Source: Allokutzneria multivorans
GTDB lineage: Bacteria; Actinomycetota; Actinomycetes; Mycobacteriales; Pseudonocardiaceae
DNA: 64,000 nt
Direction: 5' to 3'
Assembly: GCF_039537405.1 (NCBI RefSeq)
Contig: NZ_BAABAL010000024.1
Location: 1-64,000, forward strand
Shown here piece by piece: positions 1 through 8,299 of this stretch. Position 1 is the first letter of the stretch. Each line of letters starts with the position of its first letter. The position numbers and the translations under genes were made by a program. The notes under the pieces are model-generated. The model was not told where the DNA came from. It worked only from the letters and a program-made list of their open reading frames with translations, and did no database searches.

Positions 1-1288
1 GAACACCCGGCCCTCGCGGAAGCGTATGGCACGCGCACCCCAGGTAAAGCCTCGGTTCTGTTGGCGCCTTGCGTTTTGTGAGGGTTGCGTTTTCGGGTGT
101 TGGGGCGCCTGGGAATTCATTCTTTAGGGCCATGATCCACTATTATTTGCGGGTAGAATTGGGGGTATGACCCTCGATGAACTTCTCGTTGAGGTTGAGG
201 TGAAACAGGCCGCTCTGTGTCATGCGAAAGCGGAACTCGCCACAGCCTTGATCACATTCCACATCGCCGCCGACGATCGTGACTATCGGTTCGTCCAGAA
301 TGAGATCGCCTGCGCGTTGCACATCTCCCGACGCGGGGCGGATCGCATCCTGTCCAACGCCTCGGAGTTGACCGAGCGTCCCCGGGTGTTGGCGGCTCTG
401 TCGGCCGGGTTGATCGATGAGAGCAAAGCCCTGCTCATCGTCGACCAGATCCGCATCCTGAAAGAACCCCAGACCTCGATCGCCGAGGCGAACCTGCTGG
501 AGTACGCCCCGACTCGTACCTACACCTCGATCCGGCGCCGCGCCCAGACGTTGATCCACAAGCTCGACCCGAAGGCGGCCGACGCCCGCCATGAGGAGAA
601 GCGCAAGCGCAGGTTGGTGGAGAAGATCAACCTGGACGACGGTATGGCCGAGCTGCGTCACACGATGACCGCGCATGACACGGCGATGGCCTTCGACCAT
701 ATCGACCGGATCGCGAAGTCCCTGCCGAAGGATGACCGGACCCTGGATCAGAAGCGGGCCGATGTGGCGCGGGATCTGTTGCTGGGCTTGGATACTCCGG
801 CGCCGCAGGGGCAGACGATGGTCTACCTGACGATGCCCGTCACGGCACTGCTCGGGCTGACCGATGATCCGGGCATGCTCGCGGGATACGGACCCATCCC
901 CACCCACGTCGCCCAAGACATCGCAGCAGGCGGCATCTGGAAACGCATCCTGACCGACCCGGTCACTGGGATGGCGGAGGAGGTCAGTGACGCCTACCGT
1001 CCGTCGCCGAAACAGCGAGAGTTGATCAACGCTCGGTACCCGCGCTGCACGGCCATCGGATGCCAGCAGCCCGCACACCGCTGCGATCTTGATCATTGCT
1101 GCCCCTTCGACGGGACCAACACCACCATCCGCAACCTGCGGCCGAAATGCAGGCACCACCACACCATGAAGACGCACTCCAACTGGCGGTGCGAAAACCT
1201 CGACGACGGCACCCACCGGTGGACGACCCCGGCGAAGCGCACCTATGACACGGAACTGGAGCCGATCGCCGAACCGGCACCGTTCTGA
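1..1288 (+). repeat. Direct repeat copy 1: leader plus DUF222/HNH gene
   Basis: This stretch is repeated at 8300-9587 in the same orientation. The similarity covers the whole DUF222/HNH gene and also about 165 bp of upstream non-coding DNA; for example, the run CTGGGAATTCATTCTTTAGG and the following gccatgat are in both leaders. Copy 1 begins at the window edge, so the true left end may lie outside. No target-site duplication or terminal inverted repeat was found. Inference: a dispersed multicopy unit, comparable to the REP13E12 genes of mycobacteria, that moved or was copied together with its promoter. Confidence 0.8.
167..1288 (+). CDS. DUF222 / HNH endonuclease-domain protein, copy 1
   Basis: The 373-aa protein has the DUF222 (13E12-repeat) arrangement: a helical N-terminal region and a C-terminal HNH nuclease-like motif (about residues 285-335) with paired cysteines and histidines, CTAIGCQQPAHRCDLDH followed by CRHHHTMKTH. 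Family members are multicopy actinobacterial proteins of uncertain role; the HNH fold predicts metal-dependent DNA cleavage. It is nearly identical to the protein at 8466-9587, and differences concentrate in the first 40 residues. The start is ATG at 167, three bases after a GGGGG run. Its last 46 bp overlap the antisense 3' end of the PAP2-like gene. Family assignment is firm; nuclease activity is inferred. Confidence 0.85.
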   Translation: MTLDELLVEVEVKQAALCHAKAELATALITFHIAADDRDYRFVQNEIACALHISRRGADRILSNASELTERPRVLAALSAGLIDESKALLIVDQIRILKEPQTSIAEANLLEYAPTRTYTSIRRRAQTLIHKLDPKAADARHEEKRKRRLVEKINLDDGMAELRHTMTAHDTAMAFDHIDRIAKSLPKDDRTLDQKRADVARDLLLGLDTPAPQGQTMVYLTMPVTALLGLTDDPGMLAGYGPIPTHVAQDIAAGGIWKRILTDPVTGMAEEVSDAYRPSPKQRELINARYPRCTAIGCQQPAHRCDLDHCCPFDGTNTTIRNLRPKCRHHHTMKTHSNWRCENLDDGTHRWTTPAKRTYDTELEPIAEPAPF

Positions 1289-1947
1289 CTCGAGCGGGGG
1301 ACGCCGAGGGCGCAGGTGCAGGCGGGGCCGGTGTCGCAGGCACGGGTGGCGACGGCGGCGTGCCACGCGAGGAGAGCGGCGGGGATGGCGGCGGCGATGT
1401 CGAGGGTGTAGTGGCAGTGCTGCACCAGGAGGGCCGGGATCATCGCGGCGACGGTGGCGGTGCCGAGGCGGCGCAGCCACGGGCGGTCGGTGGCGAGCAG
1501 CAGGAGCACGGCGGTGGCGGTGTGGCCGGAGAAGAACAGGTCGTGGTCGATGTACTGGCCGGGGCCGCCGAGCATGAACAGCGGATCGCGCAGCGGGACG
1601 ATGCCCTCGGGCGGTTCCAGGGGGATCAACGTGATGGTGAGCATGCGCAGCAGCACCATCAGCGAGTAGGCGCGCAGCGCTGTGACCAGGCGTTCCCGGT
1701 TGGTGCGCAGCAGAACGACCAGGACGACGGCGAGCGAGCCGTAGGTGAGCACGAAGATCGGCTCGGACAGGTCGGCGGACGGCAGCAGCTCCAGCAGCGG
1801 ATCGCTCAGCCGCGCGCCGGGGCGGGACTGGGCCCACGGCAGGAACGCCGAGCACGCGGCGAGCACGACGACCAGCACGGCCACCTCGACGGACAGCCGC
1901 AGGGAGGTCAGCGGACGGCACCGGTCGAAGGTCTGGCTCGCGGTCAC
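1243..1947 (-). CDS. PAP2-like membrane phosphatase / phosphotransferase
   Basis: The 234-aa protein has about five or six hydrophobic helices and the two catalytic signatures of the PAP2 superfamily in the arrangement of the sphingomyelin-synthase-like PAP2_C group: FFSGHTAT near residue 143 and HCHYTLD near 180. These enzymes act on lipid phosphates or transfer phospho-headgroups at the membrane; the substrate is unknown. It lies 38 bp downstream of the degenerate polyketide synthase on the same strand and could be co-transcribed. The annotated GTG start has no clear ribosome site. The C-terminus (CDTGPACTC onward) is read antisense from the end of the DUF222 gene and looks foreign, as if arrival of that repeat replaced the original tail. 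Confidence 0.7.
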   Translation of the reverse strand: MTASQTFDRCRPLTSLRLSVEVAVLVVVLAACSAFLPWAQSRPGARLSDPLLELLPSADLSEPIFVLTYGSLAVVLVVLLRTNRERLVTALRAYSLMVLLRMLTITLIPLEPPEGIVPLRDPLFMLGGPGQYIDHDLFFSGHTATAVLLLLATDRPWLRRLGTATVAAMIPALLVQHCHYTLDIAAAIPAALLAWHAAVATRACDTGPACTCALGVPRSSQNGAGSAIGSSSVS

Positions 1948-1985
1948 GGATCAGAACACAATCACGCCGCCCAGCACTCGTCCAG

Positions 1986-4529
1986 TCAGCCGCCCGCGAT
2001 GCCGAAGCGGTTCGCCAGGTAGGCGGACAGCGCGCCCGGCGAGCCGTTCGTCCACAGTGGATGGTCGGGGACGAGCAGGCCGAGACCCCGCTCCACGCGC
2101 AGCCGCAGCTCGGTGGCCACGGTCTCGTCGACGCCGAGCTCCAGCAGCGGGGTGGCGGAGTCGATCACGGTGCTCTCCGGGAGCCCGAGCACGGTGCGGA
2201 GGTGGCCGATCAGATCTGCCTCCACCTCGGCGCGCGTGAGCGTGGGGTCGTGCACTCCGCGAGCGGACTTCTCGCGGCCGGACAGCTGGACGTCCTTGAC
2301 CACCAGCAACACGGTGCCCTCGCGGTCGGCGACCGTGACCGTGCCCGACAGCTCGGTCAGCTCCGCGCGGCAGTACGCGGCACGGCGGAGATCACCGTGC
2401 ACGCGCAGCCAACCGACGGACACCGGCAACAGACCGGCGCCGAGCAGCTGGAAGCACGCGTCGAGCAGCACGGGGTGCACGACGAAACGGGTCGAGGCGC
2501 CGCGCACCGACTTCGGCACCCTGACACGCGCGAGGCCGGGGCCGAGCAGGCCGACGACGGCGGTGAAGGCGGGGCCGTGGTGGATGCCGTGACCGCGCGA
2601 GGTCGCGTACAGCTCGGCCGGATCGGTCAGGACGCCGTCGACCTCGATCGGAGGCTCCTGGCGGAACTCGATGTAGTGGCGGACGGTCGCGGTGGCCAGG
2701 CGGGTCCACTCCTCGCCCGCGCGCCCGAAGACCTCGATCTTCGCGCGCCCCTCGTCGACCGGGGTGAGCTGGGTGGAGATCGTGGTGCCGCAGCCGAGCT
2801 CGGCGCGGTGGTGCAGCTCAACGCCGCGAACGTCGACAGCCTGCGGTGGGCAGGCGAAGTGCTCTGCGGCCGAAGCGAGGATGATCTCGAAGTACGCGGC
2901 ACTGGTCAGAACGGGCACGCCGTCGATGCGGTGCTCGGCGAGCCACGGTAAGCGCGCCGCGCCGATCTCGGCCTGCCAGACGTGGCGGCGGGTAGCGGGC
3001 ACCTCGATGCGCGTGCCCAGCAACGGGTGCGGCTCGGGCAACGGCCGCGCGGGCGGGAACGCGGTGCGGTCCCACGCGGTCGGCGGCAGGTCGAGCAGCT
3101 CGCCGTGGGTGACCACCGTGTCGACGCCGGTCAGCCTCGGGCACTCGCGCAGCGCGTCGACCAGCTGACCGATGTCGGAAGCGGTCACGACGGCCTGCAC
3201 GGCGCGCGGCCGGCGGCGGGCGAGGGTGTAGGCGACGTCCTGGAGGCTGCTGTCCGCGCCGTCGCCCTCCAACCAGTCGGCCAGCCGCATCGCGGTCTCG
3301 GCGAGGGCGAGCGCGGTGCTGGCCGACAAGGGCACACCGAGGCGGCTGGGCAATGGTTTGCGCGGAGCTGGGGTACGGGGCGGAGCCGGTTCCAGGAGCA
3401 CGTGGGCGTTGCCGCCGAGCTCGTCCATCGTCGAGACGGCGGCGAGCCGCGCGGAGTCCGGCCACTCGGTCGGCGCGGTGGGCACCGTCAGGTCCGACGC
3501 GGGCAGCGACGGGTGCCACTCCGCGAAGTGCGGTGTCGGCGGGATGATCCCGGCGCGCACCGCGAGCACCGCCTTGATCAAGCCCGCCATCCCGGACGTG
3601 GCGCCGGTGTGCCCGATGTTGGACTTCACCGCGCCGAGCGCGCACCGGTAAGCCTTGCTGAGCGCGGTGAACTCGGCGGTGTCCTCGGCAGGCACGCCGC
3701 TGCCGTGCGTCTCGACGAAACCGACGTCCTCCGCGCGGACCTCGGCGGCGGCGAGCGCGTTGCCGACGACGGTGCCCATGTCGCAGCGGCTGACCGCGGA
3801 GGAGCGGATCACCGCGAGCACGCGGTCGTTGTCGTACAAGGCATCGGCGAGCCGCTTGAGCACGACGACGCCGCACCCGTCGCTGAGCACGAAGCCGTCG
3901 GAGCGCGCCTCGAACGCCCGGCACCGGCCGGAGGTGGACAGCAAACCCTTGGCGGACAAGGAAAGCGACTCGGCGGGGTCGAGGACGAGCGTGGCGGAGC
4001 CGACCAGCGCCACGTCGCACTCGCGGGCGCGCAGGCTGGCCGAGGCGACGTGCAGCGCGGCCAGCGCGGAGGAGTTGCCCGCCGACACGGCCACGCTCGG
4101 CCCGGACAGTCCGAGCAGGTCGGCCACCCGCCCCGCGCCCGAAGGCAGCCCGGCGGTGAACAGACCCGCGTCGGCGCCGGGCAGCCCGGCGTGCTCCAGA
4201 GCCTCGACCGCGACCTGAGCCAGCAGTCGTTCGCGCTGGTCGAAATCGTTGGTGGGCCCGAAGAACGCGGTGTCGAAGGTGTGCGCGTCGCGCAGGAACC
4301 CGCCCCACGAGGACGCTGTCCTGCCGGGCACCTCGGGCTCGGGGTCGAAGAGCGCGTCGGAGTCCCAGCGATCGGCCGGGATCTCGGTGACCGCGTCGTG
4401 GCCCTCCAGCAGCAGCCGCCAGTAGGCCGAGGGCGAGTCGGCCCCGCCGGGCAGGCGGCAACCGATGCCGAGCACCGCGAGCGGTTCGGCTGGCGGGTGG
4501 TCGGCGGACGGCGGTGCGGTACTGCTCAC
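1986..4529 (-). CDS. Degenerate type I polyketide synthase (KS-DH-ACP) lacking KS Cys and ACP Ser
   Basis: The 847-aa protein has a ketosynthase domain (about 15-385), a post-KS linker, a dehydratase domain (about 498-755) and a C-terminal carrier-like domain (770-840). There is no acyltransferase, ketoreductase or thioesterase. The KS histidines and lysine are kept (H275 in ETHGSG, K302 and H307 in KSNIGHTG), but the nucleophile region reads VSAGNSSALAALH, so the usual DTACSSS cysteine is Asn152. The DH keeps H533 (HRIDG) and the D690-x3-Q motif. The carrier domain reads ELGVDETVA where GxDSL is expected, so the phosphopantetheine serine is Glu802. The frame is intact. GTG start at 4529 follows GGAG by eight bases. 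It should not elongate; a trans-acting dehydratase, a scaffold or a decaying gene are possible. Confidence 0.85.
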   Translation of the reverse strand: MSSTAPPSADHPPAEPLAVLGIGCRLPGGADSPSAYWRLLLEGHDAVTEIPADRWDSDALFDPEPEVPGRTASSWGGFLRDAHTFDTAFFGPTNDFDQRERLLAQVAVEALEHAGLPGADAGLFTAGLPSGAGRVADLLGLSGPSVAVSAGNSSALAALHVASASLRARECDVALVGSATLVLDPAESLSLSAKGLLSTSGRCRAFEARSDGFVLSDGCGVVVLKRLADALYDNDRVLAVIRSSAVSRCDMGTVVGNALAAAEVRAEDVGFVETHGSGVPAEDTAEFTALSKAYRCALGAVKSNIGHTGATSGMAGLIKAVLAVRAGIIPPTPHFAEWHPSLPASDLTVPTAPTEWPDSARLAAVSTMDELGGNAHVLLEPAPPRTPAPRKPLPSRLGVPLSASTALALAETAMRLADWLEGDGADSSLQDVAYTLARRRPRAVQAVVTASDIGQLVDALRECPRLTGVDTVVTHGELLDLPPTAWDRTAFPPARPLPEPHPLLGTRIEVPATRRHVWQAEIGAARLPWLAEHRIDGVPVLTSAAYFEIILASAAEHFACPPQAVDVRGVELHHRAELGCGTTISTQLTPVDEGRAKIEVFGRAGEEWTRLATATVRHYIEFRQEPPIEVDGVLTDPAELYATSRGHGIHHGPAFTAVVGLLGPGLARVRVPKSVRGASTRFVVHPVLLDACFQLLGAGLLPVSVGWLRVHGDLRRAAYCRAELTELSGTVTVADREGTVLLVVKDVQLSGREKSARGVHDPTLTRAEVEADLIGHLRTVLGLPESTVIDSATPLLELGVDETVATELRLRVERGLGLLVPDHPLWTNGSPGALSAYLANRFGIAGG

Positions 4530-4797
4530 CGATGCGGCTCCGAGGGCTGGGGCGGATGAGGTGCGCGCAAGTTACAACACCGGGGAGACGGGAAAGCGGG
4601 TGTCCTGGACCAGCGGTCGGTTCTGATCGGGGAGCTGAAGTGAATTCACCCGTTTGGCTGGTGTTGTCGGGTCTTACCCGAAGCAATGGGGATGTGAAGC
4701 TGACTCAAGAAGGCATCTAGGGATACTTTTGCAAGTTTTTTCTTGCGCTCTGCGGGGCGCGGAAAACAGGGTGCGCGCGGCGGCCCCGGAGAGTCTG
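4530..4797. other. Divergent intergenic region
   Basis: These 268 bp separate the minus-strand polyketide synthase from the plus-strand phosphotransferase and must hold both promoters. The segment around 4676-4745 is richer in A+T than its surroundings (TTTTGCAAGTTTTTT near 4729). An open frame from 4654 runs into the phosphotransferase but lacks a ribosome site and typical composition, so I treat it as untranslated. No clear operator was found. Confidence 0.5.
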
Positions 4798-5544
4798 ATG
4801 GCGATCATGGAATTCAGCTCTGGATGGGACAGCGCGGCCACGCTGGTCGACGGCCGCTGGGTCGAGCGCAGGCCCCGTCGCCCCGAGGTGGCGCCCCGGT
4901 TGCTCGCGGAGTCGCGCGTGATGTCGTGGCTGGCTCCGAGGCTGCCGCTGCCCGTGCCGTGCCCGGTCGTCGTCAGCGAGCAGCCGCTGGTGCTGCGGCA
5001 CGAGCTGGTCCCCGGCGAGCCCGCCGAGGCGTTGACCGGCGCGGACGGGCGCGTGGTCGGCCGCTTCCTGCGCGCGCTGCACGACACCGACCCGGCCGAG
5101 GCCCTCCGGCACGGGCTGGCCGAGGGCGCTGTCCCTGAGCTTGACCGGTTCCGCGCCGAGGTGGTCCCGATGCTGCCTGATCAGCCGCTCGCGCTCGCGC
5201 TGCTGGACGACCTTCGGGTGCCGCGGACGGAGTCGGTCGTGCACGGCGACCTCGGCCCGGAGCACCTGCTGTGCCACGAAGGGGCTGTGAGCGGAGTGAT
5301 CGACTGGACGGACGTCCACCTCGGCGACGCCGCGATCGACCTCGCCTGGACGCTGTTCGGCACTCCGCCCGAGTTCGCCGACGCGCTGGCGGAAACGTAT
5401 GGCGTGTCGGAAGAACTCCGGCGTCGCGCGCTCCAGTGGCACCGGCTCGGGCCCTGGTACGAGGTCACGCACGGGCTCGACACCGGCCAGCCGGAGCTGG
5501 TGCGCGACGGCCTCGCCGGGATCATCGCCCGGATTTCGTCCTGA
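4798..5544 (+). CDS. Aminoglycoside-phosphotransferase-fold kinase (APH family)
   Basis: The 248-aa protein belongs to the APH/choline-kinase fold: the Brenner-type catalytic loop is VVHGDLGPEHLL with H149 and D151, and the Mg-binding motif is GVIDWTD (the DFG equivalent). The asparagine expected at the end of the loop is a histidine (H156), as in many macrolide- and hygromycin-type relatives. It probably phosphorylates a hydroxyl of a small molecule with ATP or GTP; the substrate is unknown and resistance is only one option. I chose ATG 4798 because GGAG lies six bases before it; a second ATG is at 4807. The S9 peptidase follows 41 bp downstream. Confidence 0.75.
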   Translation: MAIMEFSSGWDSAATLVDGRWVERRPRRPEVAPRLLAESRVMSWLAPRLPLPVPCPVVVSEQPLVLRHELVPGEPAEALTGADGRVVGRFLRALHDTDPAEALRHGLAEGAVPELDRFRAEVVPMLPDQPLALALLDDLRVPRTESVVHGDLGPEHLLCHEGAVSGVIDWTDVHLGDAAIDLAWTLFGTPPEFADALAETYGVSEELRRRALQWHRLGPWYEVTHGLDTGQPELVRDGLAGIIARISS

Positions 5545-5585
5545 GGGAGCAAGCGCCGAAGCGTGAACGTTTGTAGCGTTCGGGC

Positions 5586-7460
5586 ATGACCCGGCGACGG
5601 CTTGAGTGGACCGACCAGTACCGCCTGCGCGTCCCGGCCGATCCGCGGCTCTCGCCGGACGGTCGCACGGTCGTCTACGTGCTGCACCACGACGACGAGG
5701 ACGCCGACGAGGTGCGCAGCGCGCTGTGGCTCGTCGACGTCGAAGGCGGTGTCGAAGGTGGTCAGCCCTGGCAGCTCACCCTGGGCGACGACGACTCCGC
5801 GCCGCGCTGGTCGCCCGACGGCGGCTCCGTGGTGTTCCTGCGCAAGCAGCAGCTGTGGCAGCTGCCGGTGGGCGGTGGTGAGGCGCGGCAGCTGACGTCG
5901 CGGCAGCTCGGCGCGGGTCCGGCGCTGTGGCACCCGGACGGGAAGAAGCTCGCTTTCTGCGCTCCGGTCGATCTTGGCGGGGAGGACGTCGACCAGGAGA
6001 AGCGGTGCACGGAACCGGTCGTCGTCGATCGGATCGACTACAAGGCGGACGGCTCCGGCCTCGTGCGGCAGTTGCGGAACCACCTGTTCGTCCTGGAGTT
6101 CGTCGAGGGGGCGACGCCCCAGCAGGTCACCTCAGGCGACTTCCACGTGTCCGGCCCGTCGTGGTCACCGGACGGTGAGCTGACCTACGCGGTGACCGAC
6201 GGCGATGTCGTGCCGAGTTCGACCGTGCACGTCGAAGAGCGCGCTTTCTCCACTGGTGATCAACTTGTTGTCGGCACGCATTGGTCGCCCGACGGGTTGG
6301 TGCTGGCCGTGACCGACGGGAAGGGGGCCGGGCACGTCCGGCTCGTGCGGGAGTCGCTTTCCGAGCTCACGCCGGGATTCGACCGCAACGTGATGTCCGG
6401 CGGGCCCGGATATCCCGGAGCCGCGCCGCAGGTCTCGGGCTCCTCGCTGATCTTCACCGCGCGGGACGGGGGTTGCACGCACGTGTACGCGGTCCCGGTC
6501 TCGGGCGGTACTCCGCGCAAGATCATCGGTGCTCCGGACACGGTCGTCTCCGGAGTGTCCGTTGTGGACAGTCAGCTGTGCTACGTGGAGTCGAGCCCTT
6601 CCTGTGCCGGTGATGTTTTCGTGACCACAGTGGACGGTGCTCCGCGCAGGCTCACCGACTACGCGCTGCCGGAGGTCGAGCTGGTCGAGCCGACGCCGAT
6701 GTCGTTCACGGTCTCCGACGGGACCCAAGTCCACGGGTGGCTGTTGCGCGATCCTTCGCTGACCGCGCCGGGGCCGCTGCTCCTCGACATCCACGGCGGG
6801 CCGCACAACGCGTGGTCCCCGGTGTTCGACGGGAAGCACTTCTACCACCAAGTTCTCGTCGCCAAGGGGTGGTCGGTGCTGCTGCTCAACCCGCGCGCGA
6901 GCGACGGCTACGGCGCCGAGTTCTTCACCGCCGCGCTCGGCGGGTGGGGTGTCGCGGACCAGCGGGACTTCGTGGAGCCCGTGCGATCGTTGATGTCATC
7001 GGGGATCGCGTCCTCGGCAGCGGTGTGCGGATACAGCTACGGCGGCTTCGCGACGTGCTGGCTGACCAGCCACACCGACCTGTTCGCGGCGGCGGTCGCC
7101 GGCGGATGCGTCGCCGATCTGACAAGCATGTACGGAACTTCGGACGCAGGGCACTTCCTCGGCTCGCGGGAGTTCCGCGCGCTTCCGCACGCCGATCCGG
7201 AAGCCCTTGCCGCACAGGACCCGATCCGTTCCGTGCACCACGTCCAGGCGCCGACCTTGTTGTTGCACGGGGAGAACGACGACCGCTGCCCGATCGGCCA
7301 GGCGGAGCAGTGGTTCACCGCGCTGCGCGTGCGCGGAGTCCCCACGCGGCTCGTCCGGTACCCGGGCGCGAGCCACCTGTTCCTGCTCAACGGCAGGCCG
7401 TCGCACCGCATGGATTACAGCCGCAGGCTCGTGGACTGGGTGGAGGAGCACGTCAAGTGA
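5586..7460 (+). CDS. S9-family serine peptidase (prolyl oligopeptidase / acylaminoacyl-peptidase type)
   Basis: The 624-aa protein has an N-terminal beta-propeller with repeated WSPDG blades (residues about 20-370) and a C-terminal alpha/beta-hydrolase domain. The catalytic triad can be read as Ser484 in GYSYGGF, Asp565 in HGENDDRCP and His597 in GASHLF. There is no signal peptide, so it is probably a cytosolic enzyme cleaving short oligopeptides or N-acyl peptides; the propeller restricts access to small substrates. The length is usual for the S9C group. It overlaps the GNAT gene by four bases (GTGA), which implies translational coupling. Confidence 0.85.
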   Translation: MTRRRLEWTDQYRLRVPADPRLSPDGRTVVYVLHHDDEDADEVRSALWLVDVEGGVEGGQPWQLTLGDDDSAPRWSPDGGSVVFLRKQQLWQLPVGGGEARQLTSRQLGAGPALWHPDGKKLAFCAPVDLGGEDVDQEKRCTEPVVVDRIDYKADGSGLVRQLRNHLFVLEFVEGATPQQVTSGDFHVSGPSWSPDGELTYAVTDGDVVPSSTVHVEERAFSTGDQLVVGTHWSPDGLVLAVTDGKGAGHVRLVRESLSELTPGFDRNVMSGGPGYPGAAPQVSGSSLIFTARDGGCTHVYAVPVSGGTPRKIIGAPDTVVSGVSVVDSQLCYVESSPSCAGDVFVTTVDGAPRRLTDYALPEVELVEPTPMSFTVSDGTQVHGWLLRDPSLTAPGPLLLDIHGGPHNAWSPVFDGKHFYHQVLVAKGWSVLLLNPRASDGYGAEFFTAALGGWGVADQRDFVEPVRSLMSSGIASSAAVCGYSYGGFATCWLTSHTDLFAAAVAGGCVADLTSMYGTSDAGHFLGSREFRALPHADPEALAAQDPIRSVHHVQAPTLLLHGENDDRCPIGQAEQWFTALRVRGVPTRLVRYPGASHLFLLNGRPSHRMDYSRRLVDWVEEHVK

Positions 7461-8164
7461 TCGCCGAGCTGACCGAAGTCGCGCAGTACGACGAGGTTGC
7501 CGAGCTGTTCGGCGAGATCTGGGCCACCGACGTCGCCGCGTCACCGGTTCCGGCCGATCTGATGTGCGCGCTCCGGCTCACCGGGAACTACGTGGCGGGA
7601 GCCTACTTCGGCGGGGAGCTGGTGGGGGCCGCCGTCGGTTTCTTCGACTCCTCCGGCGGCCTGCACTCGCACGTGGCCGGGGTCCGGGCGTCGTGGCAGG
7701 GTCGCGGCGTCGGGCTCGCTCTCAAGCTCCACCAACGGGATTGGGCCCTGGAACGCGGTGTCAAGACCATCCACTGGACCTTCGACCCGGTGGTGCGGCG
7801 CAACGCGCACTTCACCCTCGTGAAGCTCGGCGCTCGGACCGTGCGGTACCTGCCGAACTTCTACGGTCCGTCGGAGGGCGACCGGCTCCTGGTGGAGTGG
7901 CCGCTGACCGCTGCGCCAGCTCCGGCATTGCTGGGTGCGGTCCAGCCGCTGCTTGACGCATCGCTTGTCTTGTTCGATCCGCCGACGTCGTCTTCGGTGA
8001 CCGTTGCGGTGCCGCCGGACATTGAGGCGTTGCGGGTTTCTGATCCTGTGTTGGCGGAGCGGTGGCGGGTTGCGGTGCGTGAGGCTCTTTCGGTGGCGTT
8101 CGCGGCGGGGTACGTGGTGGCTGGGATGATTCCTGGCGATTCTTATGTTTTGAGTCGTGGGTGA
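7457..8164 (+). CDS. GNAT-superfamily acetyltransferase (COG3375 type)
   Basis: The 235-aa protein starts at a GTG whose last bases form the stop of the peptidase gene. A GNAT core is visible: the acetyl-CoA loop VRASWQGRGVGLALK (about 75-89) followed by WTFDPVVRRNAHFTLVKLGA, a signature of the COG3375 predicted acetyltransferases. The last 75 residues form an extra C-terminal extension. The coupled S9 peptidase suggests action on peptides or amino acids, but this is inference. The C-terminal codons use more T than the rest, so the 3' end composition drifts toward that of the adjoining repeat leader. Confidence 0.75.
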   Translation: MIAELTEVAQYDEVAELFGEIWATDVAASPVPADLMCALRLTGNYVAGAYFGGELVGAAVGFFDSSGGLHSHVAGVRASWQGRGVGLALKLHQRDWALERGVKTIHWTFDPVVRRNAHFTLVKLGARTVRYLPNFYGPSEGDRLLVEWPLTAAPAPALLGAVQPLLDASLVLFDPPTSSSVTVAVPPDIEALRVSDPVLAERWRVAVREALSVAFAAGYVVAGMIPGDSYVLSRG

Positions 8165-8267
8165 GGTTTTTTAGCTCTTTGGGTGCGGGGTGCGGTTGGG
8201 TTTCCCGGTTTTGTTGGGTTCGCTGGGTTTGTTGGGTGGGGTCGGCTTGACCTGGGAACCCCTTGCG

Positions 8268-8294
8268 CGTGCCCCTGGGCCTTACAGGGGCACG
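8268..8294. terminator. 10-bp perfect hairpin upstream of DUF222 copy 2
   Basis: CGTGCCCCTG (8268-8277) pairs perfectly with CAGGGGCACG (8285-8294) around a seven-base loop. It lies 104 bp after the GNAT stop and at the left edge of repeat copy 2. No T-run follows, so it may be an actinobacterial terminator or the outer arm of the repeat unit. The equivalent position of copy 1 is outside the window. Confidence 0.45.
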
Positions 8295-8299
8295 GGATG

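Noticed and set aside
143..1921. 592-aa open frame antisense to the DUF222 gene and PAP2 gene
   Set aside because: It is the complement of two well-supported genes and shows the Arg/Pro/Gly-rich composition of a high-GC shadow frame.
1986..4529. KSQ-type loading module as explanation for the missing KS cysteine
   Set aside because: The residue is Asn, not Gln, there is no acyltransferase, and the carrier lacks its serine, so a working loading module cannot form.
2061..4559. Plus-strand frames opposite the polyketide synthase
   Set aside because: Shadow frames; the minus strand has recognisable KS, DH and carrier domains along its whole length.
4798..5544. Aminoglycoside resistance gene
   Set aside because: Only the general APH fold is visible; many relatives phosphorylate other small molecules, so a resistance label is not supported.
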